Positions 23,730 through 32,168 of a stretch of 64,000 bases of DNA are shown piece after piece. Position numbers and translations under genes: made by a program. The stretch is taken from positions 62,001 to 126,000 of the forward strand of contig CACJEG010000004.1 of the NCBI GenBank assembly GCA_902592375.1. Direction: 5' to 3'. The notes under the pieces are model-generated. The model was not told where the DNA came from. It was given only the letters and a program-made list of their open reading frames with translations, and did not search any database. Numbering within the stretch: the first letter of the stretch is position 1; each line of letters opens with the position of its first letter. This stretch comes from an uncultured Pelagibacteraceae bacterium. Its GTDB lineage: Bacteria; Pseudomonadota; Alphaproteobacteria; Pelagibacterales; Pelagibacteraceae.

Positions 23730-26210
23730 TTAATTTAAATTTAAATCCTTTAATATTTTAAATGGATTTTCGTTTGAGATCTTTTTTGTTGTAATTTTTT
23801 TAAATTTCTTATTAGGACTATATTTAAAAAATGTTTCATTTTCTTTTTCAAATATTTTATAATTCATTTTTTGAAGTAATTTTTTGAAATTATCTTTACT
23901 ACATCCTAAAAGATTTAACATTTCTGGAACTAATTTTATTTCAGAATTTTCCTTTGAACTAGAATTTATTATTAATACAAATAATCTTTCCAAAATATCA
24001 ATTCTTACAAAAAAATTATCAAATCTTTCAAATCCACACAAAAGCATGAAGTTTTTATTTTTTATTTCTTTATCGTCTAAAAAATTCAAACCAAAGGTAG
24101 GTGGTTTTAAATTATGAAATTTTTGATAAAAATTTTTCCACAATAATGTTCGCAAAGATACAGCTTCTGGTTTAATTAATTGATAAAGGAAAACATGATA
24201 TCTGCCAAACTTTACTCCTAAGTCTCTAAGAATTTTTCTTTCATTTTGTTCTAAGTTTTTTAGGTATTCAGAAACTTGATCTCGCTTTAATACTCCATTA
24301 TTTTCATATAGTTGGTATGCCAGTGCTTTAATTGATGAATTATTTTCTTTTATATTTTTTAAATCAATTAAACTTTTAAGAACGTTATTTATTTTTGAAT
24401 GTATCCACTTATTAACATAGTCATTTAATTTCTGTTTAGTGTTTTGTTCAATGATATCATCAACGATTAAATCAAAATTAGGATTTAAATAATCATTACC
24501 CGTTGTTAATTTGGCAATTGGGAAATCATTCCAGTAAATTTTAAAATCTTCATTTAAATTAATTAATCCTGTATCAATTATTGATTGAACGCGTTTTTCT
24601 AATTCCGGACCAATAGTTTGTCTTGCAGCTTTTTTTAAAGATTTAATATCAGTTTCCAAAGCACCTTTTTTTAAATCTAGTTCTAATTTTAGCCCTTTTA
24701 TCTTTCCGATGAATTGATCGTCAATTACAACATCATTGTTTTGTAAAATTTCAGTTTTAAATTCCATATCTTGTTTTAAACCTCTAGCGAGCACACTTGC
24801 TCTTTTGTCAATAAAAGTTTTAGTAAGTTCTTCATGTAATCTGTCTGAAAGTCTATCTTCTAAGTGTTTCGTTTTTTCAATCCAATAACTTTGATTTTCT
24901 ACCCAATTATTTTTATTCGAAACATATGACCAAGTTCTGACATTTGCAATTCTATTTGATAAAGAATCTACATTTCCATCTAATTTATCTAGTTTCATGA
25001 GCTGTAATCTCATATAATCTTCAGAAATTAGTCCTTTTTTGCTAGTTAAAAATTTAAATACATTTCCTATAACCTCAAAATGATTTCCATAAGTTTTTTT
25101 TACAAAATCAGGTATTTGGCAACATTCCCACAAGAGCATTAAAGTTTTCTTATCAAATTCTTTATTTAAAATTTTTTGATCTTTTAAAAAATATTTAAGT
25201 GCTTTTTCATCCTCACATTCATGAATTTTTCTTAGCCATTCCACCTGAGGTTTTTCCTCTAAACTTTTAATTAAACTTATTGGGTTATTGAAATTAAGAT
25301 TTGAATTTCTCCAAAACAAAGTTCTTATTTCTTCAAATTTATGATTTTCTAATAATTCTACCTCCTCTGGAGATATTTCTTTACAATCACCAGTAATACC
25401 AAAACTTCCATCGTTAAGGTACCTGCCAGCTCTACCGGCTATTTGACCTATTTCAGATAAATTTAATCTTCTTAATTTTTTTCCATCAAATTTCTTAACA
25501 TTTGAAAAATAAACGAAATCTAAATCCATGTTTATTCCCATCCCAATTGCATCTGTTGCAACTAGGAAATCAACATCCCCAGATTGATATAATTCAACTT
25601 GAGCATTTCTTGTTTTTGGACTCAGTGATCCCATTACAATAGCGGCACCACCCTTTTGTCTTCTTATTAATTCAGCAATGGCATAAACTTCCTCTGCTGA
25701 AAACGCAATGATTGCTGTTTTTCTATCAATTCTTGATACTTTTTTATGACCAGCGTATGTAAGTTTAGATAATCTTTCTCTATTTATAAATTCAATATCT
25801 CCATCTAATTTTGAAATAATATTTTTAATGGTACTTGAGCCCATTAGCATTGTAAGTTTTTCCCCCCTCATATTTAAAAGTCTATCAGTAAAAATATGAC
25901 CTCTTTCATGATCAGAGCACATTTGAATCTCGTCTACGCCAACAAACTCAAGATGTTTGTCAATTGGCATAGACTCCACTGTGCATAAAAAATATTTTGC
26001 ATTAGATGGGATTATTTTTTCTTCTCCGGTTATAAGTGCAACTTTATCTAAACTTATTTTCTTGATTACTTTGTCATATACTTCTCTTGCAAGTAATCTA
26101 AGTGGAAATCCAATCATGCCACTCTCAAAAGAAAGCATGGTTTCGATAGCAAGATAGGTTTTGCCTGTATTTGTAGGACCGAGAACAGCTGTAATTTTAT
26201 TTTTAGTCAT
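23730..26210 (-). CDS. SUV3-like DExH helicase
   Basis: An 826-residue superfamily 2 helicase. Motif I is VLGPTNTGKTYLAIETM, motif II VDEIQM, motif III MGSSTIKN and motif VI QIAGRAGRY. The front half resembles mitochondrial SUV3, the RNA helicase of the degradosome; the latter half is alphaproteobacteria-specific, with an SUV3-like C-terminal helical section. An RNA-decay or ribosome-linked role is inferred by homology. First gene of helicase-terB-fdxA-carD, all spaced by less than five bases or overlapping. Confidence 0.85.
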   Translation of the reverse strand: MTKNKITAVLGPTNTGKTYLAIETMLSFESGMIGFPLRLLAREVYDKVIKKISLDKVALITGEEKIIPSNAKYFLCTVESMPIDKHLEFVGVDEIQMCSDHERGHIFTDRLLNMRGEKLTMLMGSSTIKNIISKLDGDIEFINRERLSKLTYAGHKKVSRIDRKTAIIAFSAEEVYAIAELIRRQKGGAAIVMGSLSPKTRNAQVELYQSGDVDFLVATDAIGMGINMDLDFVYFSNVKKFDGKKLRRLNLSEIGQIAGRAGRYLNDGSFGITGDCKEISPEEVELLENHKFEEIRTLFWRNSNLNFNNPISLIKSLEEKPQVEWLRKIHECEDEKALKYFLKDQKILNKEFDKKTLMLLWECCQIPDFVKKTYGNHFEVIGNVFKFLTSKKGLISEDYMRLQLMKLDKLDGNVDSLSNRIANVRTWSYVSNKNNWVENQSYWIEKTKHLEDRLSDRLHEELTKTFIDKRASVLARGLKQDMEFKTEILQNNDVVIDDQFIGKIKGLKLELDLKKGALETDIKSLKKAARQTIGPELEKRVQSIIDTGLINLNEDFKIYWNDFPIAKLTTGNDYLNPNFDLIVDDIIEQNTKQKLNDYVNKWIHSKINNVLKSLIDLKNIKENNSSIKALAYQLYENNGVLKRDQVSEYLKNLEQNERKILRDLGVKFGRYHVFLYQLIKPEAVSLRTLLWKNFYQKFHNLKPPTFGLNFLDDKEIKNKNFMLLCGFERFDNFFVRIDILERLFVLIINSSSKENSEIKLVPEMLNLLGCSKDNFKKLLQKMNYKIFEKENETFFKYSPNKKFKKITTKKISNENPFKILKDLNLN

Positions 26211-26383
26211 TTCTATCTTTTGTGCTTCTTTTTTTTTACCTACCAGATATTGTTACTGCTAAAGAACAAAAATAGACTAAAACATGACCGAATCGGAGGG
26301 TAAAAAGTTCTCATTTTCTTTTAAATGTTAGTGAGATTATCATAAATAAGATTAATTCTATAACAGTAATTTAATTTAATAAA

Positions 26384-28345
26384 ATGAGTAAAAAACTTTG
26401 GCAACCTTCTCTAATTGTAAAAAAAAATTCAAATTTATTTGCTTTTGAAAATTACATTTCAAAAAAATTAAAAATAAAATTTAATAGAAATTATAAAAAA
26501 TTATTAAATTGGAGTATTAAAAATTCACCTGAGTTTTGGAGTAGATTTTGGGATTTTAGTAAAATAAAGGGATTTAAAAGTAATAAAAATTTCAGAAAAT
26601 CAAAGACTTTTTATAAAAATTTATTTTTACCAGGTAGCAGACTAAATTTTGGTGAAAATTTATTATCTAAAAACAACAATGAAAAAGCAGTAACCTTTAT
26701 TAGTGAAAATGGATTTAGAGAAGAAAGATCATGGAGACAATTAAATTTAAATACGAGTAAAATTTCAAAGTTTCTAAAAAAAATAAATATTAAAAAAGGA
26801 GATAGAGTAGCAGCCTATATGCCAAATACTATTGAAACTGTTGAAGCATTCATTGCTACAACTTCCCTGGGGTGTATTTGGTCTTCTTGTAGTCCTGATT
26901 TTGGATCTAAAGGTGTTATAGAAAGATTTTCTCAAATTAATCCAAAAGTTTTATTTATCACTGATCAGTATTTTTATAATGGAAAAAAAATAGATGTTTT
27001 AAAAAGACTTCCAGAGATTTTAAAATTAATCCCATCAATTAAAAGTGTTATAATTAGTAACTATCCTGGAAAAAAGTTTATTAAAAATAAATATAAATTT
27101 AATAAAATTAATTTATTTAAATGGAATGAATTAATGCAAACTAATGCTGAAAAAATTGATTTCAAAAGATTTGATTTTGAGACAGAATTAGCAATACTAT
27201 ATTCAAGTGGTACTACTGGAAAACCTAAATGCATTTGTCATCGATCTGGTGGTGTTTTAATCCAGCATATGAAGGAACATCAATTACATTGTAATATTAA
27301 AGAAAATGATAATGTTTTTTATTTTACCACATGTGGATGGATGATGTGGAATTGGTTAGTTAGTTCATTAGCTTCGAAGGCATCTATTGTTCTTTTTGAT
27401 GGATCCCCAATGTTTAAATCATCCGATTTGCTTTTGAAAATAGCACAAAGAGAAAAAATAACTTTATTTGGAATAAGTGCGAAGTATGTAGATGCTTTAA
27501 GAAAATTTAAACCAAAATTAAAATATAAATTCAAACTAAATAAACTAAGAACAATTTGTTCAACGGGCTCACCTCTTTCAGAAGAAAGTTTTAAATATGT
27601 TTATAAGCATATTAAAAAAAATGTGCACTTGTCATCTATTTCTGGTGGTACCGATATTGTTTCGTGCTTCGTATTAGGAAATTTATATCAGCCAGTGAAC
27701 ATAGGAGAAATACAAAACAATGGTTTGGCCTTAGATGTAGATGTTTTAAGTGATAAAGGGCAGTCTTTAAAAAATAGTAAAGGAGAACTTGTCTGTAAAA
27801 ATCCTTTTCCATCAATGCCTTTAAAGTTTTGGAATGATAAAAATGATATTAAATTTAAGGGTGCTTATTTCAATAGATTTAAAAATATATGGCACCATGG
27901 AGATTACGCTGAGATAAAAAATAGTGGCGGTTATATAATTCATGGAAGATCAGATACCACTTTAAATCCAGGAGGTGTAAGACTTGGAACAGCGGAGATA
28001 TATTCAGAAGTTGAAAAGTTTAAAGAAATAAAAGAATCTATTGTTGTAGGACAATCATGGGATAATGATGTTAGAATAGTTTTATTTATTGTAATGAGCA
28101 AAAATTATTCATTAACAGAAGAATTAATTAACAAAATTAAATTACAAATAAAAAAAAATGCATCTCCTAGACATGTTCCAAGAAAAATTATTGTTGTAAA
28201 AGATATACCTCGAACAAAAAGTGGCAAAATAGTTGAACTTGCAGTTAAAAGTAAGATAGAAGGAAGTAAAATTAAAAACATCGAAGCCTTAGCAAATCCT
28301 GAAGCTCTTGAACAATATAGTAATTTAAAAGAATTAAGTTTCTAA
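26384..28345 (+). CDS. Acetoacetyl-CoA synthetase
   Basis: A 653-residue ANL ligase of the acetoacetate-CoA ligase (AacS) type, turning acetoacetate, ATP and CoA into acetoacetyl-CoA. The P-loop is LAILYSSGTTGKPKCICHRSGG. Other motifs are YFTTCGWMMWNWLVSSLA, SISGGTDIVSCF, WHHGDYAEI and the lysine motif DIPRTKSGKIVELAVK. The N-terminal WSRFWDFSKIKG segment (ACAS_N) separates it from medium-chain ligases. A thiolase that cleaves acetoacetyl-CoA lies 4 kb downstream and a TRAP transporter next door, consistent with ketone-acid use. It has a 173-base upstream gap where I see no gene. Confidence 0.87.
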   Translation: MSKKLWQPSLIVKKNSNLFAFENYISKKLKIKFNRNYKKLLNWSIKNSPEFWSRFWDFSKIKGFKSNKNFRKSKTFYKNLFLPGSRLNFGENLLSKNNNEKAVTFISENGFREERSWRQLNLNTSKISKFLKKINIKKGDRVAAYMPNTIETVEAFIATTSLGCIWSSCSPDFGSKGVIERFSQINPKVLFITDQYFYNGKKIDVLKRLPEILKLIPSIKSVIISNYPGKKFIKNKYKFNKINLFKWNELMQTNAEKIDFKRFDFETELAILYSSGTTGKPKCICHRSGGVLIQHMKEHQLHCNIKENDNVFYFTTCGWMMWNWLVSSLASKASIVLFDGSPMFKSSDLLLKIAQREKITLFGISAKYVDALRKFKPKLKYKFKLNKLRTICSTGSPLSEESFKYVYKHIKKNVHLSSISGGTDIVSCFVLGNLYQPVNIGEIQNNGLALDVDVLSDKGQSLKNSKGELVCKNPFPSMPLKFWNDKNDIKFKGAYFNRFKNIWHHGDYAEIKNSGGYIIHGRSDTTLNPGGVRLGTAEIYSEVEKFKEIKESIVVGQSWDNDVRIVLFIVMSKNYSLTEELINKIKLQIKKNASPRHVPRKIIVVKDIPRTKSGKIVELAVKSKIEGSKIKNIEALANPEALEQYSNLKELSF

Positions 28346-28425
28346 ATATAAACTATTAGAATTCGATATTCTTAGATGATATGCTTGAACAATTATTAAT
28401 AAAAATATGAAATAGAAGGAGATTT

Positions 28426-29433
28426 ATGTTTAAAAAATTATTTAGAACATTTGCAGTATTTTTGTTTCTTTCAGGCTCATTTGTAGGGAAAGCAATTTCT
28501 AATGAATTGACTTTCTTTACAATTGGTACTGGAGGAACTGCTTATACCTATTATCCAGTAGGAGGAATGATAGCCAATGCTATTTCAAAACCTCCAGGAT
28601 CAAGGGAATGTGGAAAAGGTGGAAGTTGTGGAGTTGATGGTTTGATTGCATCTGCTGTTTCTTCCAGAGGTTCAGTTGATAATGTAAACGCTATTATTTC
28701 GGGATTAAGAAATTCTGGATTTGCACAATCTGATGTTGCTTATTGGGCTTACACTGGAACAGGAACAATGGAAGGTAAAGAACCTGCAAAAGATTTGAGA
28801 ACTATTGCGGCTTTATTCCAGGAACATATTCATTTAGTAGCTTTAAAAAAAAGTAATATTAATTCAGTTAAAGACTTAAAAGGAAAAAGAGTATCTTTGG
28901 ATGAGCCAGGTTCTGGTACATATGTAGATGCTAAATTAATCTTAGAATCAAATGGATTAAGCACTAGTGATGTTAAAGCAGAAGCTTTAAAAGGAAAAGC
29001 TGCAACTGATGCTTTAAGAAATGGTAAAGTTGATGCTATTTTTGTTGTAGCTGGCTATCCAACAGGTGCAATTGTTGAGCTTGCATCTGCAGTTGATATT
29101 AAATTAGTGCCAATTGATGGTTCTGGAGCAAAAGCTCTAACTTCAAAATATGGGTTCTTCTCTGAAAGTCCGATACCATCAGGAACTTATGAAGGCGTAG
29201 ATGCAGTTAATACTGTAGCTGTTGGTGCTCAGTGGTTTACATCTGCAAAAGAAGATACTGATTTGATATATAAAATAACAAAAGCTTTATGGAATAAGGA
29301 GTCTAGAAAGCTAATGGATGTAGGACATGCAAAAGGAAAAACAATTACACCCGATACAGCCCTTTCGGGAGTAGGAGTACCATTACACCCTGGTGCAGAA
29401 AAGTTTTATAAAGAAGCAGGACTAATAAAATAA
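28426..29433 (+). CDS. TRAP transporter solute-binding protein, TAXI family
   Basis: A 335-residue periplasmic binding protein. The signal peptide (KLFRTFAVFLFLSGSFVGKAIS) is followed by FFTIGTGGTAYTYYPVGGMIANAI, the TAXI fingerprint. Further family segments are KDLKGKRVSLDEPGSGTYVDA and GKVDAIFVVAGYPTGA. A CGKGGSC pair near residues 62-68 probably forms a disulfide. Ligands of TAXI proteins include glutamate and 2-oxo acids, but this one's ligand is not readable. A perfect AAGGAG site gives strong translation, and the hairpin after it may keep the ratio to permease high. Confidence 0.92.
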   Translation: MFKKLFRTFAVFLFLSGSFVGKAISNELTFFTIGTGGTAYTYYPVGGMIANAISKPPGSRECGKGGSCGVDGLIASAVSSRGSVDNVNAIISGLRNSGFAQSDVAYWAYTGTGTMEGKEPAKDLRTIAALFQEHIHLVALKKSNINSVKDLKGKRVSLDEPGSGTYVDAKLILESNGLSTSDVKAEALKGKAATDALRNGKVDAIFVVAGYPTGAIVELASAVDIKLVPIDGSGAKALTSKYGFFSESPIPSGTYEGVDAVNTVAVGAQWFTSAKEDTDLIYKITKALWNKESRKLMDVGHAKGKTITPDTALSGVGVPLHPGAEKFYKEAGLIK

Positions 29434-29448
29434 TTAATAAAAATATAC

Positions 29449-29482
29449 TGCCCTAGATCTATTTTGATCTAGGGCATTTTTT
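29449..29482 (+). terminator. Hairpin plus T-tract between TRAP binding protein and permease
   Basis: TGCCCTAGATC / GATCTAGGGCA is an 11-bp perfect stem with a six-base loop, followed by six Ts. It has all features of an intrinsic terminator and ends one base before the permease ATG at 29484. It probably works as a partial terminator or mRNA-stability element that lets far more binding protein than permease be made. Confidence 0.85.
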
Positions 29483-29483
29483 C

Positions 29484-31469
29484 ATGTCTCAGTTTAATAT
29501 TTCACAAAAAAAAGTTTCTGATTTACAAAAAAGATATGAGGTTAAAACTAATGAGAGGGAATTAAAAAATTTTTTAAAATCTTTTGCTTTTTTAGTTTTA
29601 GCATTAATGTCTATTTATCATTTTTATGCTTCTGGTTTTGGTACAATCAGAGAAATTTTGCATAGAGGAATACATATCTCTTTCATTGTAGGTTTAGTTT
29701 TTATTTTTTATAGTTGGAAAAAAATTGATCATAGTAAAAAAAATTTTAACACACCTCTTATTGATATAATTCTTTCAATTTTAGTAGTTATTTCAGCTTT
29801 ATATTTACCCTTACTACCTCCAGAGGTTTTAGCTCCAAGGGTTGGTAATCCTGAAAATATAGACATTATAATGGGATCTTTATTAATAGTATTAACTTTA
29901 GAGGCTGCAAGAAGATCAATTGGTTTTACTCTACCTTTTATTTGTGTACTCTTTATTTTGTTTGCTATTTTTGGACCTTATTTTCCTGGTGCTTTAAAAC
30001 ATGGAGGCGCTAGTTGGGTTGGTTTTGTAAATCATATTTACCTTACTAATCAAGGAATCTATGGAATTGCTGTCGGGGTTATGGCTCAATATGTTTTTTT
30101 ATTTATATTATTTGGTGTACTTGCAACAAGAATTGGATTGGGCCAGCTTTTTATTGATTTAGCAATGGTTATAGCGGGAAAATATTCTGGAGGTCCAGCA
30201 AAAGTTGCGATTTTTTCATCAGCCTTTTTAGGAACTATTTCTGGTTCATCTATCGCTAATACTGTTACTACCGGGTCTTTAACAATTCCAGCAATGAAAA
30301 AAGTTGGCTATCCACCACATTTTTCTGGAGCTGTAGAAGCAACAGCTTCTACAGGTGGCCAAATTACACCCCCAATACTTGGAGCTGCAGCATTTATAAT
30401 GGTAGAATATTTAGAGGTTCCACTTAGAGATATTTTAGCAGCAGCACTAATTCCTGCTTTACTTCATTATTTTGGCATATTTATAATGGTTCACCTGGAA
30501 GCTAAAAAGCTAGGCCTTAGAGGGTTAACAGATGAAGAAGTACCAAAATTTTTATCAGTAGTTAAAGATAACTGGTTGTCCTTAGCACCATTAATACTTT
30601 TAGTTTATTTGATTTTGATTGGTCGTACACCTGACTATGCAGCAGTAATTTCAATTATAGCATGCGTATTAATTGGTTTTGTAAAAAAAACAAATAGACT
30701 TACAATTAAAGATCTCGTTCGGTGTTTATCGCAAGGAGCAAAAAATACTTTAGCTGTTGGAGCTGCAGCTGCAGCAATTGGAATTATAGTTGGTGTTGTG
30801 ACACTAACTGGTGTTGGATTTCGATTAGGATATGTTGTAATTCAAACAGCAGGTGACATAGGAAGTTTTTTTCTAAATTTTATTCCATTTGGTTTGCTAA
30901 CTATTGAAGATTTGACACTTTTTTTCTCATTATTATTAATCGCTTTTTCTTGTATTTTTATGGGAACTGGGGTTCCAACAACTGCAACTTATATAATTTT
31001 AGTGGCTGTTGCAGCACCAGCATTAACACAACTAAACATTGAACCAATTGTTTCTCATTTCTTTGTTTTTTATTATGGTGTTCTAGCAGATATAACTCCT
31101 CCAGTAGCTCTTGCTGCTTACGCTGCTGCAGGAATAGCAGGTTCTAATCCATTTAAAACAGGAAACACAGCATTTAGGTTAGGTATTGCGAAGGCATTAG
31201 TTCCATTTGTTTTTGTTTATTCACCATCCTTATTATTGGTAGCTCAAGGTTTTGATGTGTACATTTTTTTTCAAACATTAATTTCTGCAATGATAGGAAT
31301 AGGATTAATAGGAATAAGTTTTTCTGGCTATTGGTTAAAAAGTGTACCAATTTATCAACGTTGGTATTTAGGAGTGAATTCTTTATTTTTTATTGCTCCA
31401 GGAATTCAGAGTTCTATTTTAGGATTATTTTTGATTTCTCCAGTAATTTTTTTACAACTTAAAAAATAA
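29484..31469 (+). CDS. TRAP transporter fused permease (4TM/12TM)
   Basis: A 661-residue inner-membrane protein joining the small DctQ-like (about 40-160) and large DctM-like (about 165-655) subunits. Fused permeases are the rule for TAXI systems. Typical segments are IFSSAFLGTISGSSIANTVTTGSLTIPAMKK, ASTGGQITPPILGAAAF and FMGTGVPTTATYIILV. It takes up its substrate with Na+ or H+. No Shine-Dalgarno can exist since a hairpin and T tract occupy positions -35 to -2. The next in-frame ATG would remove the first membrane helix, so the 29484 start is retained. Confidence 0.9.
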   Translation: MSQFNISQKKVSDLQKRYEVKTNERELKNFLKSFAFLVLALMSIYHFYASGFGTIREILHRGIHISFIVGLVFIFYSWKKIDHSKKNFNTPLIDIILSILVVISALYLPLLPPEVLAPRVGNPENIDIIMGSLLIVLTLEAARRSIGFTLPFICVLFILFAIFGPYFPGALKHGGASWVGFVNHIYLTNQGIYGIAVGVMAQYVFLFILFGVLATRIGLGQLFIDLAMVIAGKYSGGPAKVAIFSSAFLGTISGSSIANTVTTGSLTIPAMKKVGYPPHFSGAVEATASTGGQITPPILGAAAFIMVEYLEVPLRDILAAALIPALLHYFGIFIMVHLEAKKLGLRGLTDEEVPKFLSVVKDNWLSLAPLILLVYLILIGRTPDYAAVISIIACVLIGFVKKTNRLTIKDLVRCLSQGAKNTLAVGAAAAAIGIIVGVVTLTGVGFRLGYVVIQTAGDIGSFFLNFIPFGLLTIEDLTLFFSLLLIAFSCIFMGTGVPTTATYIILVAVAAPALTQLNIEPIVSHFFVFYYGVLADITPPVALAAYAAAGIAGSNPFKTGNTAFRLGIAKALVPFVFVYSPSLLLVAQGFDVYIFFQTLISAMIGIGLIGISFSGYWLKSVPIYQRWYLGVNSLFFIAPGIQSSILGLFLISPVIFLQLKK

Positions 31470-31474
31470 ATTTT

Positions 31475-31900
31475 TTATCCTCCAGGTCCTAAATTAGAAG
31501 GCTTTATTTTAATAATTTTCCATACTCCAGATGCAGAGGTAATTATTTTATCATTACACTTAAGTTCACAAAATAAAAACACAAGAGTATTTGTTTTTTT
31601 TAAAATTTTTGTATGTCCAATAATTTCATCTCCAACTTTTGAAGCACCTATAAATTTTATATCTAAAGAAATAGTTACACAGGGTGCATTATCTGCGGCT
31701 CGATGTGCTGCTGTTCCCGCTCCAGCATCTATTAAAGCAGACAAATAACCTCCATGAGTTATTCCTGCAGCATTTAAATGATTTTCATTAATTATAGATT
31801 TAAATTCGTATTCATTCTCTGAAATAGATCTAAATAAAACACCTCCATTGTGTTTCATGAATCCAGGTTTAATACTTATTTGCTCAAATTCATTGCTCAT
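31475..31900 (-). CDS. PaaI-type hotdog thioesterase
   Basis: A 141-residue single hotdog-domain protein. HGGYLSALIDAGAGTAAHRA is the active-site helix of acyl-CoA thioesterases of the PaaI/4HBT group, and TISLDIKFIGASKVGDEI is the central strand pair. It hydrolyses acyl-CoA esters; chain preference cannot be told. Its position among acyl-CoA genes (acetoacetyl-CoA synthetase, thiolase) suggests CoA recycling. It is preceded seven bases upstream by the 32-residue membrane-peptide gene on the same strand. Confidence 0.87.
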   Translation of the reverse strand: MSNEFEQISIKPGFMKHNGGVLFRSISENEYEFKSIINENHLNAAGITHGGYLSALIDAGAGTAAHRAADNAPCVTISLDIKFIGASKVGDEIIGHTKILKKTNTLVFLFCELKCNDKIITSASGVWKIIKIKPSNLGPGG

Positions 31901-31906
31901 GATTTT

Positions 31907-32005
31907 TTATAATACAAAAGTTAAAATTAATAAAATAATTAAAATAATTATAAAAAAATAAATTACTGATTTCTGTAAAGATGCTTTTAAAATCCAATTA
32001 AACAT
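31907..32005 (-). CDS. 32-residue single-span membrane peptide
   Basis: An ORF below the track's length limit. It encodes MFNWILKASLQKSV followed by a run of about 17 Ile/Leu/Phe/Val residues ending in FVL. An amphipathic N-terminus plus one helix long enough to span the membrane is visible. AAAGGA lies nine bases before its ATG and its stop is just before the thioesterase ATG, so it would be the first gene after tRNA-Arg on the minus strand. In a 70% AT genome, hydrophobic short ORFs arise by chance, so confidence is moderate. No function is recognisable. Confidence 0.5.
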   Translation of the reverse strand: MFNWILKASLQKSVIYFFIIILIILLILTFVL

Positions 32006-32018
32006 TTTTATTTCCTTT

Positions 32019-32095
32019 TGGTGGACCGCCCAGAACTCGAATCTGGAATCTCCCGGTTCGTAGCCGAGCGCCTTATCCAATTTGGCCAGCGGTCC
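32019..32095 (-). tRNA. tRNA-Arg(ACG)
   Basis: A 77-base tRNA on the minus strand. The acceptor stem GGACCGC/GCGGTCC is followed by encoded ACCA. The anticodon stem CTCGG/CCGGG bears loop CTACGAA, anticodon ACG, presumably edited to ICG to read CGU/CGC/CGA. D-arm (GGCCAAATTGGATAAGGC) and T-arm (CTGGA..TCCAG type) are intact. Confidence 0.95.
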
Positions 32096-32117
32096 TTTTT
32101 AATAATATATCCCATAT

Positions 32118-32132
32118 ATCAAAGTTTTTGAT
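32118..32132. promoter_or_regulatory. Inverted repeat between tRNA-Arg and thiolase
   Basis: ATCAAA-GTT-TTTGAT is a perfect 6-bp inverted repeat in the 73-base divergent gap. It could be an operator for either side. No regulator can be named. Confidence 0.45.
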
Positions 32133-32168
32133 GTAATTTAACTTATAAAATATTATGTTAATTACTTT

